From positions 1 through 64,000 of the forward strand of contig CAWKPE010000033.1 of NCBI GenBank assembly GCA_963851385.1: a stretch of 64,000 nucleotides of DNA, given 5' to 3'. Below, piece by piece: positions 19,676-27,693 of the stretch (position 1 is the first letter of the stretch; the number at the start of each line of letters is the position of its first letter). The notes beneath the pieces are model-generated. The model had not been told where the DNA came from. It saw only the letters and a program-made list of their open reading frames with translations, and ran no database searches. The stretch is from CAWEFA01 sp963851385. GTDB taxonomy: Bacteria; Bacteroidota; Bacteroidia; Bacteroidales; DTGW01. The position numbers and the translations under genes are program-made.

Positions 19676-20590
19676 ATGTTATCAATTTGCATACCTATAT
19701 ATAACCAAGATATTAATGAGTTAGTAGCTGCATTGCATAATCAGGCAATTCATCTTGAAATTCCTTATGAAATTATTTGCATTGACGATTGTTCTGAAAA
19801 GTCTTTCATTAAATTAAATGAAGATACTTGCAGTAAGTCTTCAAAGTATATTAAACTTGATCAAAATATTGGCAGATCAAAAATCAGAAATCTTTTTCTG
19901 AATTATTCTCGGTTTGATTACTTGCTTTTTCTGGATTGTGATTCAGTCATTATTTCAGAAAATTTTATCTCTAAGTATAATACATTTTTAAAAGAAGAAA
20001 TACCACTAGTTATCTGTGGCGGCCGAATCTACGATAAAACAAAACCGCCAAGACAAAAACGATTAAGATGGAAATATGGATCGCTTAAGGAAAGTCAGCC
20101 ATTTAATATCAGGCAAAAAAATCCGAACAAATCTTTTATGACTAATAATTTTGTTATCAGCAGGAAAATACTGGAAAACTTAAAATTTGATGAAAGGCTC
20201 AGTCAATATGGACATGAAGACACTTTGTTTGGATTTCAACTTAAAAAAAATAATATCTCTATTAAACACATTGATAATCCTGTTTTAAATGGTGAACTAG
20301 AAACCAATTCGGAATACCTTAAAAAAACAGAATTTGCTTTTTCAAATCTTAAGTATGTTTTGGAAATTTCAAATTTTAATAAAGATTTAATAAAGGATAT
20401 TACAATTTTGAAATATTATGAAAAATGCCGAAGAATTGGTTTAAGGTGGATAATTATTGCTCTATTTATTGTTTTCAAGCCCTTTTTAAAATTCATTCTT
20501 TCTGCCGGCATTGCTAATCTGTTTTTGTTCAATTTCTATAAACTCGGGTATTTTGGAGTACAAATGAAATTGAATAAAAAAATAATATGA
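19676..20590 (+). CDS. Family 2 glycosyltransferase
   Basis: 304 residues. A GT-A fold with LSICIPIYNQDINEL at the start, CIDDCSEKS, a LFLDCDSVI metal site and a GHEDTLFGFQL acceptor-side acidic motif (ED), as in GT2 enzymes acting on surface polysaccharide. Two hydrophobic segments near the C-terminus (about 260-300) suggest inner-membrane attachment. It precedes a methyltransferase gene by 73 bp on the same strand, so both may act on the same surface glycan. Substrate unknown. Confidence 0.83.
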   Translation: MLSICIPIYNQDINELVAALHNQAIHLEIPYEIICIDDCSEKSFIKLNEDTCSKSSKYIKLDQNIGRSKIRNLFLNYSRFDYLLFLDCDSVIISENFISKYNTFLKEEIPLVICGGRIYDKTKPPRQKRLRWKYGSLKESQPFNIRQKNPNKSFMTNNFVISRKILENLKFDERLSQYGHEDTLFGFQLKKNNISIKHIDNPVLNGELETNSEYLKKTEFAFSNLKYVLEISNFNKDLIKDITILKYYEKCRRIGLRWIIIALFIVFKPFLKFILSAGIANLFLFNFYKLGYFGVQMKLNKKII

Positions 20591-20663
20591 TTTGAAACTG
20601 TCTCAAAAGGTTTAAATTGATTTCTTTTAAAAGTATTATTACATTATAAGCCAACATTGAAAT

Positions 20664-21401
20664 ATGTACGAATTCATTAAAAAGTTTTTTAGAATACTGC
20701 TTCCAAATAGATTAATTATTCACAAAGAAAGTCTCATCCGGAAACTTATTTACTTATTTTATATTGGCAATAAAAAGCAATGTAATATTTGCAATAAACA
20801 ATTAAGAAATTTTATAAAACTAAACAATGGTGAATTAATGTGCCCAAGATGCGGAAGCTTAGGAAGAAACAGAAGATTTTGGCAAATTATACAAAACGAT
20901 ATAAAAGTGGATAACATTTCAATCCTTGATTTTTCGCCTTCAAGATGCTTGTATAACAAATTTAAAGCCTTAAAAAATATCAATTATATAAGTAGCGATT
21001 TCAATAATGAGTTTTTAGCCGACAAAAAGTTCGATATAACTAATATTGATAGTACATCCGAAAACTTCGACATAATTATTTGCTATCATATTCTCGAACA
21101 CATCGCGAAAGATATAACAGCTATTAATGAAATTGGAAGAGTTTTGAAATCCAGTGGTAAATGCTATGTCCAAACTCCATTTAAGGAAGGAGAAATTTAT
21201 GAGAACTCGTCAATTAATAATCCAAAAGAAAGAGCTAGGCATTTTGGGCAAGAAGATCATCTTAGAATTTATTCGATTGGAGGACTTAAAAAAAGAATAG
21301 AAGAAACCGGCTTAAACGTTGAAATAAAAGAATATATTATTGAAAAAAATAATTATTTTGGTTTCAATGATAAAGAATTTATTCTTTTGATTACTAAATA
21401 A
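20664..21401 (+). CDS. Class I SAM methyltransferase with zinc ribbon
   Basis: 245 residues. An N-terminal zinc ribbon (CNICNKQ...CPRCGSLGRNRRFW) is followed by a methyltransferase core with a degenerate motif I (SILDFSPSR) and FDIIICYHILEHI, then the DxxxxxEIGRVLK region of Methyltransf_11-type enzymes and a typical closing GFNDKEFILLITK. Similar zinc-ribbon methyltransferases are found in glycan clusters. It probably methylates a saccharide made with the neighbouring glycosyltransferase; this is inferred from context only. Confidence 0.78.
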   Translation: MYEFIKKFFRILLPNRLIIHKESLIRKLIYLFYIGNKKQCNICNKQLRNFIKLNNGELMCPRCGSLGRNRRFWQIIQNDIKVDNISILDFSPSRCLYNKFKALKNINYISSDFNNEFLADKKFDITNIDSTSENFDIIICYHILEHIAKDITAINEIGRVLKSSGKCYVQTPFKEGEIYENSSINNPKERARHFGQEDHLRIYSIGGLKKRIEETGLNVEIKEYIIEKNNYFGFNDKEFILLITK

Positions 21402-21421
21402 TAAATATTGCTTTTCGAGAA

Positions 21422-21817
21422 TTATTCATTATAATCCTTAAATATTTGCCTGAAACTAATATAATCCTCCTGGTACAATCTCGTAATAAAAGCAACTACC
21501 CTTTCTTCAACTGAATCCATTTGCAATCCCTTTTCTTCATGAGTTATTATGATACTTGATGCAAGCTCAGCAACAGTCTTATTCCCATCAATAAGCAGCC
21601 AGACCTTACTTCCAATTTCATCGAGAGTAATTTTGAATTCGGGACTGAGATGTTTTCCGGTTAATAATTGTTGCAGTAATTTGTTACTAATTCTGGGAAT
21701 TAACAATTTAACCCTACCTTCCTCTGTAACTAAATGTTTTACTAAAGGAACCGGAACCAAGTCCAATGCATTTATTGTTTTAAGAATTTTGCGACGTTTC
21801 CAAAAACCTGTTGGCAT
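21422..21817 (-). CDS. PqqD-like protein
   Basis: 131 residues. The region about 52-125 (FKITLDEIGSKVWLLIDGNKTVAEL...VVAFITRLYQEDYISF) has the winged-helix PqqD/RRE pattern: a short beta-wing, the LIDGxxTVxEL turn and a closing helix. PqqD-type domains bind leader peptides for radical-SAM or other RiPP enzymes, but stand-alone Bacteroidota versions like this one occur without a visible peptide cluster and their role is unclear. There is no radical-SAM gene or obvious precursor nearby. The start codon abuts the HepT gene stop (21817/21818). Confidence 0.7.
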   Translation of the reverse strand: MPTGFWKRRKILKTINALDLVPVPLVKHLVTEEGRVKLLIPRISNKLLQQLLTGKHLSPEFKITLDEIGSKVWLLIDGNKTVAELASSIIITHEEKGLQMDSVEERVVAFITRLYQEDYISFRQIFKDYNE

Positions 21818-22150
21818 TTATTTCAATAATTCATCTACCTGGGATTTTAATAATGGTATTTGCTTTGATATAATACCCCAAATTATTACATCATCAATTT
21901 TATCATAACCATGAATTACCCAATTTCGCAAATCAATTATCTTACGAACATTCTCAATTTTTATTGTTGAATCTATTTTTAATATTCTGTTCGCAGCCTC
22001 ACCAATAATTTCTAATTCACGTTCAACTCCACGTCTAAGTAATTTATTATTTTTATAATTATTGAAATCCTTTTTGTCGCCAATATATTCATGAATTGAA
22101 TCAATAGATGTCTTTATGTCAAACAAATATTTTTGAATTTCAAGCTTCAT
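21818..22150 (-). CDS. HepT-like HEPN ribonuclease toxin (DUF86)
   Basis: 110 residues. A HEPN fold of the DUF86/HepT type with an intact RX4HXY active-site motif at R75-NWVI-H80-G-Y82 and the conserved RELEIIGEAANRI helix. HepT toxins are RNases neutralised by the partner MntA nucleotidyltransferase, which AMPylates the toxin Tyr. The 5' end overlaps mntA by 11 bp, the usual MNT-HEPN order with antitoxin first. The pair is chromosomal and outside the accessory island. Confidence 0.85.
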   Translation of the reverse strand: MKLEIQKYLFDIKTSIDSIHEYIGDKKDFNNYKNNKLLRRGVERELEIIGEAANRILKIDSTIKIENVRKIIDLRNWVIHGYDKIDDVIIWGIISKQIPLLKSQVDELLK

Positions 22151-22445
22151 AAATCAATTGTTTTGTTTGTTCTAATCCTTTAATGAAATAAGGATTGGAA
22201 AGTGATTTGTCAGTTAATAAATCAATTTTTCTGCCAAACAAATCCTGAAGCTTATAATGTAAATCAAAATAATTATCGGTATACTGGTCAATAGAAAGAT
22301 TATCAAATGAAATTAGTATATCTATATCACTTTGGTCATTAAATTTATCTGTACAAACAGAACCAAAAACATACATTGATTTTACACTAAATGTATTACA
22401 AAGTCTTTTTAGATCATCGATCCTGTCTGCTACTATTTTATTCAT
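22140..22445 (-). CDS. MntA-like nucleotidyltransferase antitoxin
   Basis: 101 residues. A minimal nucleotidyltransferase with the signature VFGSVCTDKFNDQSDIDILI (G28-S29, D40, D42), the catalytic pattern of MNT-domain antitoxins. Expected to mono- or oligo-AMPylate the HEPN partner encoded directly downstream. It is the first gene of the minus-strand unit MntA-HepT-PqqD; the 112 bp upstream hold nothing recognisable beyond the shared promoter area with the OPT gene. Confidence 0.85.
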   Translation of the reverse strand: MNKIVADRIDDLKRLCNTFSVKSMYVFGSVCTDKFNDQSDIDILISFDNLSIDQYTDNYFDLHYKLQDLFGRKIDLLTDKSLSNPYFIKGLEQTKQLIYEA

Positions 22446-22557
22446 CCTGATAGTTATTTAAGCAAATATAGTAAAGTCTTATCAATTAATGCCAATTAGC
22501 ATAGTTGTGGTAGGTTTTAGCTGGTAATTAATTCTTATTTTGATGAATTTGTAATTA

Positions 22558-24618
22558 TTATTTATTTGATTGAATCGGTTTACCTTCATCTCCTGCATTT
22601 CTTAAAGGTATCCAGATTAGAACTACTACAATTAATGCCAAAAAAGCGAAGCTTATAAGAATAGGCGGATTCTTAAAAAAGTAAAAATAATTTGTAAGAA
22701 ATATGTTGAACCCTCTGAATCCGGAAAGAATTAAACCCATCAATGCTTCTCCTGCAATTAGTCCGGAAGCAAGCAATATTCCTATGTTTTCAATAGATGT
22801 TTTCTGGTTTTCACCATAACCTTTTCTATTGGCAATCCATTCAGTAATTCCTTTAAGTACTCCTCCAATAAAAATTGCAAAAGTTGTTTGGAGTGGTAAA
22901 TATAATCCAATACATACAAGCATCGGGCTTTTTACCTGCATTAATAAGAACCCTATTCCCATCAGCATTCCTGCAATAATCAAAGGCCATGAAATACCTC
23001 CTTCAACTATTCCTCTAGACAAAAGTGCCATCAGTCCGGCCTGAGGAGCAGAAAGATTTTTACTGCCAAATCCGCCTTGATATCCATCATGAATTCCTTG
23101 AGCAATATCGCCCTTATTCAATAAAACCAAAACACCAAACATTACAAGTCCTGCCATAAATACACCCATTATATCTCCAATTTGCATTTTCCACGGAGTA
23201 CCGCCTAAAATATGTCCGGCTTTTAAGTCCTGAAGCATTTCACCTGCCACGGAAGCTGATACGCAAACAATCGCTGCCACACCAAGAACAGCAGCTACAC
23301 CGGCTTTTCCATGTACTCCGAGAAGCACCATGATTAAAGCTGTAACTACAATAGCAGTCAACGTTAGTCCGCTGACCGGATTATTGCTTGAACCTATCAC
23401 GCCACAGAGATAACCTGAAACTGCAGCAAAAAAGAATGCAAGTAATATCATTACTGTGGCTGCAACGAAAGCTACAACAGCAGTAGTCTTGAAAATAAAA
23501 AATGTAATTAAAAATGTCATTATTGCTGTAAAAACTATCCCAATCATTATCCAAATAAAACTTAAATCTTTTTCTACTCTTGGTGTTTCAACACTAAGTC
23601 CTTTCATGGCTTTTTTTACATCACCTACAGAACGGGAAACTCCTGCTATCAAACTATTTCTCATTTTATACAGAGTAAAAAGCGCACTCACAAGCATACC
23701 ACCAATGGCAATTGGTTTTACAATATATCTTGCAATTTGATTTGCCGTAGCCAATAAAGCATTTATATTGGCTTGTTCAGGAGATAATCCCGGATTACTG
23801 GCCATTAATGAAGAAGCCATTCCATCTATATTCAATGAAGGTGCTAAAAAATATAAAATCATTGGCACCAATAAACCCCATGCAATTATCCCTCCGCTAA
23901 AATTAAGTGATGCTAATTTTGGACCTATAATATAACCTACACCAATGTAGGCTGGACTTAATTCTGGTGAACCAATTAAAATGCCTCCTTTTCCGGTAAA
24001 TTGTGTGCCCGCTATGGCTTGTTTGAAAAATCCCACAAACTTTTCCCAGTAAACTACAAAAAGTTTTAACTCACCAAGCAATTTTATCAGGCCACCAAGA
24101 ATAATAGCGCCAAAAAGAAACTTAGAACTACCTGCACTTTTCTGACCAGCTTTATGAATTTCAGCAGCAGCTATTGATTCAGGAAATGGTAATTCAACGT
24201 CTTCAACCATTACACGTCTTAAAAGCGCGACAAACATAATTCCAAGTATGCCGCCGGCAATTACTATAAGACTTGCAGTAATATAATTCGAAACAGAAAA
24301 GAATGGATTCCAGATATTGGCAATATAAAAAGCCGGCAGTGTAAATATTGCTCCGGCAGCCATTGATTCGCCAATCGAACCTACGGTACGCGCAAAATTT
24401 TCTTCAAGTATAGTTCCTTTAAAAATTCTGAGAATCGCTAATCCGATTACTGCAGCCGGATAAGTTGCAGCAATGGTCATTCCGGCTTTTAATCCTAAAT
24501 AAGCATTTGCAGCCCCCAGAACCACTGCAAGCACTAAACCTATTAAAAGTGCTCTGAACGTAAATTCTGCTATATTAGTTTCAGAAGAAACAAACGGTAC
24601 ATATTTTTTTACTGCCAT
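22558..24618 (-). CDS. OPT-family oligopeptide transporter
   Basis: 686 residues, about 14-16 predicted helices. Typical OPT phrases include ANAYLGLKAGMTIAATYPAAVI near the N-terminus, ELPFPESIAAAEIHKAG, the SSNNPVSGLTLTAI loop and ATLSGEM-like VAGEMLQDLKAGHILGGTPWKMQ. It imports oligopeptides or metal-siderophore-like compounds across the inner membrane by proton coupling. This is the bacterial YSL/OPT branch; the substrate cannot be told. Single gene with no adjacent peptidase. Confidence 0.9.
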   Translation of the reverse strand: MAVKKYVPFVSSETNIAEFTFRALLIGLVLAVVLGAANAYLGLKAGMTIAATYPAAVIGLAILRIFKGTILEENFARTVGSIGESMAAGAIFTLPAFYIANIWNPFFSVSNYITASLIVIAGGILGIMFVALLRRVMVEDVELPFPESIAAAEIHKAGQKSAGSSKFLFGAIILGGLIKLLGELKLFVVYWEKFVGFFKQAIAGTQFTGKGGILIGSPELSPAYIGVGYIIGPKLASLNFSGGIIAWGLLVPMILYFLAPSLNIDGMASSLMASNPGLSPEQANINALLATANQIARYIVKPIAIGGMLVSALFTLYKMRNSLIAGVSRSVGDVKKAMKGLSVETPRVEKDLSFIWIMIGIVFTAIMTFLITFFIFKTTAVVAFVAATVMILLAFFFAAVSGYLCGVIGSSNNPVSGLTLTAIVVTALIMVLLGVHGKAGVAAVLGVAAIVCVSASVAGEMLQDLKAGHILGGTPWKMQIGDIMGVFMAGLVMFGVLVLLNKGDIAQGIHDGYQGGFGSKNLSAPQAGLMALLSRGIVEGGISWPLIIAGMLMGIGFLLMQVKSPMLVCIGLYLPLQTTFAIFIGGVLKGITEWIANRKGYGENQKTSIENIGILLASGLIAGEALMGLILSGFRGFNIFLTNYFYFFKNPPILISFAFLALIVVVLIWIPLRNAGDEGKPIQSNK

Positions 24619-24809
24619 AATTACCGTAATTTATGTTTAATACAATATTTTATTATTTAACCTGCTTAGCAATAATCGTAAAGGTAGTAAAATTCTCTTT
24701 TTATGTAGTTTTCTCGATTAAAAACAAAATTCATATGTTTAGGATGAGTTATAACAAAGTAAATTCCATTTTTAACAACATATTATTTTAAGGCATTAAC
24801 AGATAGTTC

Positions 24810-24817
24810 TATATTTG
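24810..24817 (+). promoter_or_regulatory. Putative -7 element (TAnnTTTG)
   Basis: TATATTTG lies 27 bp before the ATG at 24845. A TTG start at 24815 would fall inside this box, which argues for 24845 as the real start of the downstream gene. No clear -33 box. Confidence 0.4.
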
Positions 24818-24844
24818 CATTCTAATAATTTAAAAAGTTTTAAA

Positions 24845-25501
24845 ATGATGAATCATTTGAAGCATACATTAAAAATATTACTCTGTCTGGTATTTCTGGT
24901 AGTTTACAATGATATTTCTGTTTTCTCGCAAGAGCCAGTAAAAGATCAATCTATTACTAAACCTGTGGTTCAGCAAGATGCGTTAGCAACAACTTCAAAG
25001 CAGTCTCCTGATCAGCAAAAAGCAGTTCAACAGCAAGAATCTTTAAAGTGGTATAAAATAGAAGAAGTTGAAAAATTGATTCGTGTAAAGCCAAAAAAAA
25101 TATTGATAGATGTTTTTACTGACTGGTGTGGATGGTGCAAAAAGATGGATGCATCTACTTTTACAAACCCAGCTATTGTAGCCTACTTAAATGAACACTT
25201 TTATGTTGTAAAATTCAATGCTGAATCAACGGATACTATAAATTTCAGAGGAGGTAAATATATAAATATGGTTCATAGTGGAAAATCAACTCATCCTTTA
25301 GCCATATCTCTTCTTGGCTGGAGATTATCATATCCTACAATAGTGTACCTCACAGAATCACTTGATTATATTGGTCCGGTACCTGGCTATCAGACACCTG
25401 AGCAACTCGAAATCGTTCTCAATTACATTGCCCAGGAAAAATACCGGACAATATCATTAGATGAATTTCAAAAGACTTTTGTAGGAACAATAAAGCACTA
25501 A
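24845..25501 (+). CDS. Secreted thioredoxin-fold protein with CGWC motif
   Basis: 218 residues from the ATG at 24845. A TTG at 24815 would add 10 residues ahead of the leader and is less likely. Signal peptide about 8-28 (ILLCLVFLVVYNDISVFSQ), a Gln-rich linker, then a thioredoxin fold of the DUF255/Thioredoxin_7 type: KILIDVFTDWCGWCKKMD with C95-G-W-C98, FNAESTDTI, and the cis-Pro region YPTIVYLTESLDYIG. It is probably a periplasmic thiol:disulfide protein helping cytochrome maturation or outer-membrane protein folding. Monocistronic. Confidence 0.82.
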   Translation: MMNHLKHTLKILLCLVFLVVYNDISVFSQEPVKDQSITKPVVQQDALATTSKQSPDQQKAVQQQESLKWYKIEEVEKLIRVKPKKILIDVFTDWCGWCKKMDASTFTNPAIVAYLNEHFYVVKFNAESTDTINFRGGKYINMVHSGKSTHPLAISLLGWRLSYPTIVYLTESLDYIGPVPGYQTPEQLEIVLNYIAQEKYRTISLDEFQKTFVGTIKH

Positions 25502-25561
25502 AAAATTGAATTTCGAACAACGATTTTAATCTTAAATCATATCGTTTATCTAAGTATTAAG

Positions 25562-25649
25562 ACACCCTTCGACAAGCGTTCGACTGAGCTCACGCCGAAG
25601 TCTCAGGGTGACTATGTAGCAGGGTCATACTGAGCCTGTCGAAGTATGA
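25562..25649. repeat. Dispersed palindromic repeat (ACCCT...AGGGT plus GGTCATACT hairpin)
   Basis: Two adjoining hairpins: CACCCT...AGGGTG within 25562-25612 (inner AGC/GCT and CCGAAG complementarity), then GGTCATACT (25623-25631) against AGTATGACC (25642-25650). The 51 bp at 25562-25612 recur identically at 29162-29212. The second hairpin is similar to the halves at 29223-29234 and 29688-29706. This is the GTCATxCTGAG...CTGTCGAAG type of repeat seen in many bacterial genomes. Confidence 0.9.
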
Positions 25650-25733
25650 CCAATAATATATAATTCCTTAATTAAACAACATTGATTCATAATTCTTTAT
25701 TCCTCATCCGTCTTCTGTCGTCCGTCATTCTTC

Positions 25734-26309
25734 TTATAATCTTCCGGCTACAATACTCCAATCAACAATATTCCAGAAAGCTGCTAAATAATCAGCCCTG
25801 CGATTCTGGTAATCGAGGTAATATGCATGCTCCCATACATCGCATGTTAGCAAAGGTGCATGTCCATTTCTTAAAGGATTTCCTGCATTGGATTCCTGCA
25901 CAATATCCAGTTTGCCATCAGGTTTTTTTACCAGCCATGTCCATCCGGAACCAAAAAGAGTTAATGAAGCTTTGGAAAATTTTTCCTTAAATTCAGTGAA
26001 TGAACCAAAATCTTTTTTAATTGCATCTGCAAGTTTTCCGGAAGGTTCTCCCCCACTGTTTGGCAAAAATGTCTGAAAATAAAAAGTATGGTTCCAAATT
26101 TGGGCTCCATTATTGAAAATGCCTCCATCTGATTCTTTGATTATAGTTTCAAGAGATGCATTCTCAAATTTTGTACCCGGTACAAGATTATTCAGATTAT
26201 TCACATAAGTCTGAAGATGTTTTCCGTAATGGAATTCCATTGTTTGCTTACTGATAAACGGGGTCAGTTTATCCAGTTCGTAATTTAATTTTGGTAGTTC
26301 GAATGCCAT
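25734..26309 (-). CDS. sodB: Superoxide dismutase, Fe-type
   Basis: 191 residues. All metal ligands are present: H27 (in FHYGKH), H74 (WNHTFYF), D157 and H161 (DVWEHAYYLDY). Q70 in NNGAQIWNH and the SNAGNPL stretch follow the Fe-type pattern rather than the Mn-type, though cambialistic use is possible. It dismutates superoxide in the cytoplasm. It is divergent from a putative Mn/heavy-metal exporter, with 296 bp between start codons, which suggests linked metal or oxidative-stress regulation. Confidence 0.93.
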   Translation of the reverse strand: MAFELPKLNYELDKLTPFISKQTMEFHYGKHLQTYVNNLNNLVPGTKFENASLETIIKESDGGIFNNGAQIWNHTFYFQTFLPNSGGEPSGKLADAIKKDFGSFTEFKEKFSKASLTLFGSGWTWLVKKPDGKLDIVQESNAGNPLRNGHAPLLTCDVWEHAYYLDYQNRRADYLAAFWNIVDWSIVAGRL

Positions 26310-26422
26310 ATATTTTAAATTAATTTGTTGTTAGTTGTTAACAATCTAATTTCCTAAATTGTTTTTAACAAAACAAATTTTTCCAAAAGAAACTTGCAAT
26401 TCCTGCCTACGAAAAATTATAA

Positions 26423-26581
26423 TACCTTTGGTTGCAGTTATACAGGTTGATAGACTGTAGTTATTTAGGTAAAAAAGTTTTACAATCCCCCGGGTTTAAT
26501 ATAAATTGAAATATCAACCGTTTTGTTTTTTCCTAAATTCCTGAAAGTCTACAGTCTAAACAACCCAAATTGTTATCTTTG
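26423..26581 (+). promoter_or_regulatory. Promoter and structured leader of the PF11449-type exporter
   Basis: TACCTTTG (26423-26430) and TATCTTTG (26574-26581) both match the TAnnTTTG -7 consensus. Between them, GGTTGATA (26445-26452) can pair with TATCAACC (26512-26519), and TAGACTGTAG (26451-26460) with CTACAGTCTA (26549-26558), the latter extended by TTTAGG (26464-26469) with CCTAAA (26532-26537). The two helices cross and share two bases, so they are either alternative folds or a pseudoknot. If transcription starts near 26437 this is a 5' leader of about 165 nt that could be a metal-responsive RNA. If the second promoter is used, the repeats would be DNA operators. It does not match the yybP-ykoY Mn riboswitch as I remember it. 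Confidence 0.45.
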
Positions 26582-26605
26582 TTTATTCTTTAACAACCTG
26601 CATTA

Positions 26606-27637
26606 ATGCTATTAAGTGTAATAAAAAGTACTATTATGATTACCAGTTTTGTCCTGGTAATTATGCTGGCAATTGAATACATAAATGTAAAATCAAAGGG
26701 AAATTGGCTAAAAAATATCAAAAACCATCCCTGGCTGCAATATATTGTAACTGGAACATTGGGCATCATTCCTGGTTGTGTTGGCACTTTCGCCGTGGTA
26801 TCTATGTATATACATAACCTCGTTAGTTTTGGAGCTTTAATTACTGCACTCATAGCCGGATTTGGAGATGAAGCATTTGTAATGTTTGCTTTAATACCTT
26901 TAACAACCCTTAAGCTTACAGTTATAATTTTTATTATTGGAATTATTGGAGGTATTGCAGTAAACTACTTCTTGAAAGGTAAGAGTTTTTTTCCAAAAGT
27001 CAACTTACATTTTGAACTGCATACTGTTGAATTTGAAAAAAATATTCTGGATTTAAAAAGCATCTGGGTTAATCTTAAAAATATGAGCTTCCCCAGAGGT
27101 ACTTTATTAGGTGGATTATTATTGATAATTCTTGGCATAATTACCAATGAATTCAGCGAAGGTCCGGGTTACAAAGCATGGGATTGGGAACAAGTATCGT
27201 TTCTTGCAGTCATGATTTTTGGCCTATTTATAATAATAACTGTCTCAGAACATTTTTTAGAAAAGCATTTATGGGATCATGTTGTGAAAAAGCACTTCCT
27301 GAAAATATTACTTTGGACATTTGGAGCATTATTATTAATCGAAATTTTTAAAACTCAAATTCATCTGGATTCATGGATAAAGTCAAACCAGCTAATAATT
27401 CTTATAATGGCGTTGTTAATTGGAATAATTCCTGAATCCGGACCGCATTTGATTTTTGTAACACTTTTCATAAGTGGGACAATTCCATTTAGTACACTGC
27501 TTGCCAGTTCAATTGTTCAGGATGGACATGGTTCCTTGCCCTTGCTGGCTGAATCGAAAAAAAGCTTTCTAATAGCAAAGTCTATAAACATTATTATTGG
27601 ATTAATTGTTGGTTTAACCGGAATGTACCTGTTTTAA
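26606..27637 (+). CDS. Putative manganese/heavy-metal exporter (PF11449-like, 10 TM)
   Basis: 343 residues with about ten hydrophobic helices. Phrases GIIPGCVGTFAVVSMY, ALIAGFGDEAFVMF and, in the second half, IGIIPESGPHLIFVTLFISG and SIVQDGHGSLPLLAES form two inverted-repeat-like halves with Pro-Glu/Gly-Asp-Glu and Asp-Gly-His-Gly motifs. This matches the 10TM heavy-metal exporter family (ArsP_2), more recently described as a putative manganese transporter. It probably exports divalent metal through the inner membrane. Divergent from sodB, and preceded by an unusual inverted-repeat region. Confidence 0.72.
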   Translation: MLLSVIKSTIMITSFVLVIMLAIEYINVKSKGNWLKNIKNHPWLQYIVTGTLGIIPGCVGTFAVVSMYIHNLVSFGALITALIAGFGDEAFVMFALIPLTTLKLTVIIFIIGIIGGIAVNYFLKGKSFFPKVNLHFELHTVEFEKNILDLKSIWVNLKNMSFPRGTLLGGLLLIILGIITNEFSEGPGYKAWDWEQVSFLAVMIFGLFIIITVSEHFLEKHLWDHVVKKHFLKILLWTFGALLLIEIFKTQIHLDSWIKSNQLIILIMALLIGIIPESGPHLIFVTLFISGTIPFSTLLASSIVQDGHGSLPLLAESKKSFLIAKSINIIIGLIVGLTGMYLF

Positions 27638-27693
27638 TAATAAATTACAAAAACAACTCTTTAACTTTGAATTTTGAACCTTAAACTATACAA

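Noticed and set aside
26423..26605. yybP-ykoY Mn riboswitch in the exporter leader
   Set aside because: The conserved loop sequences of that class, as I know them, are not present; only the crossing helices are.
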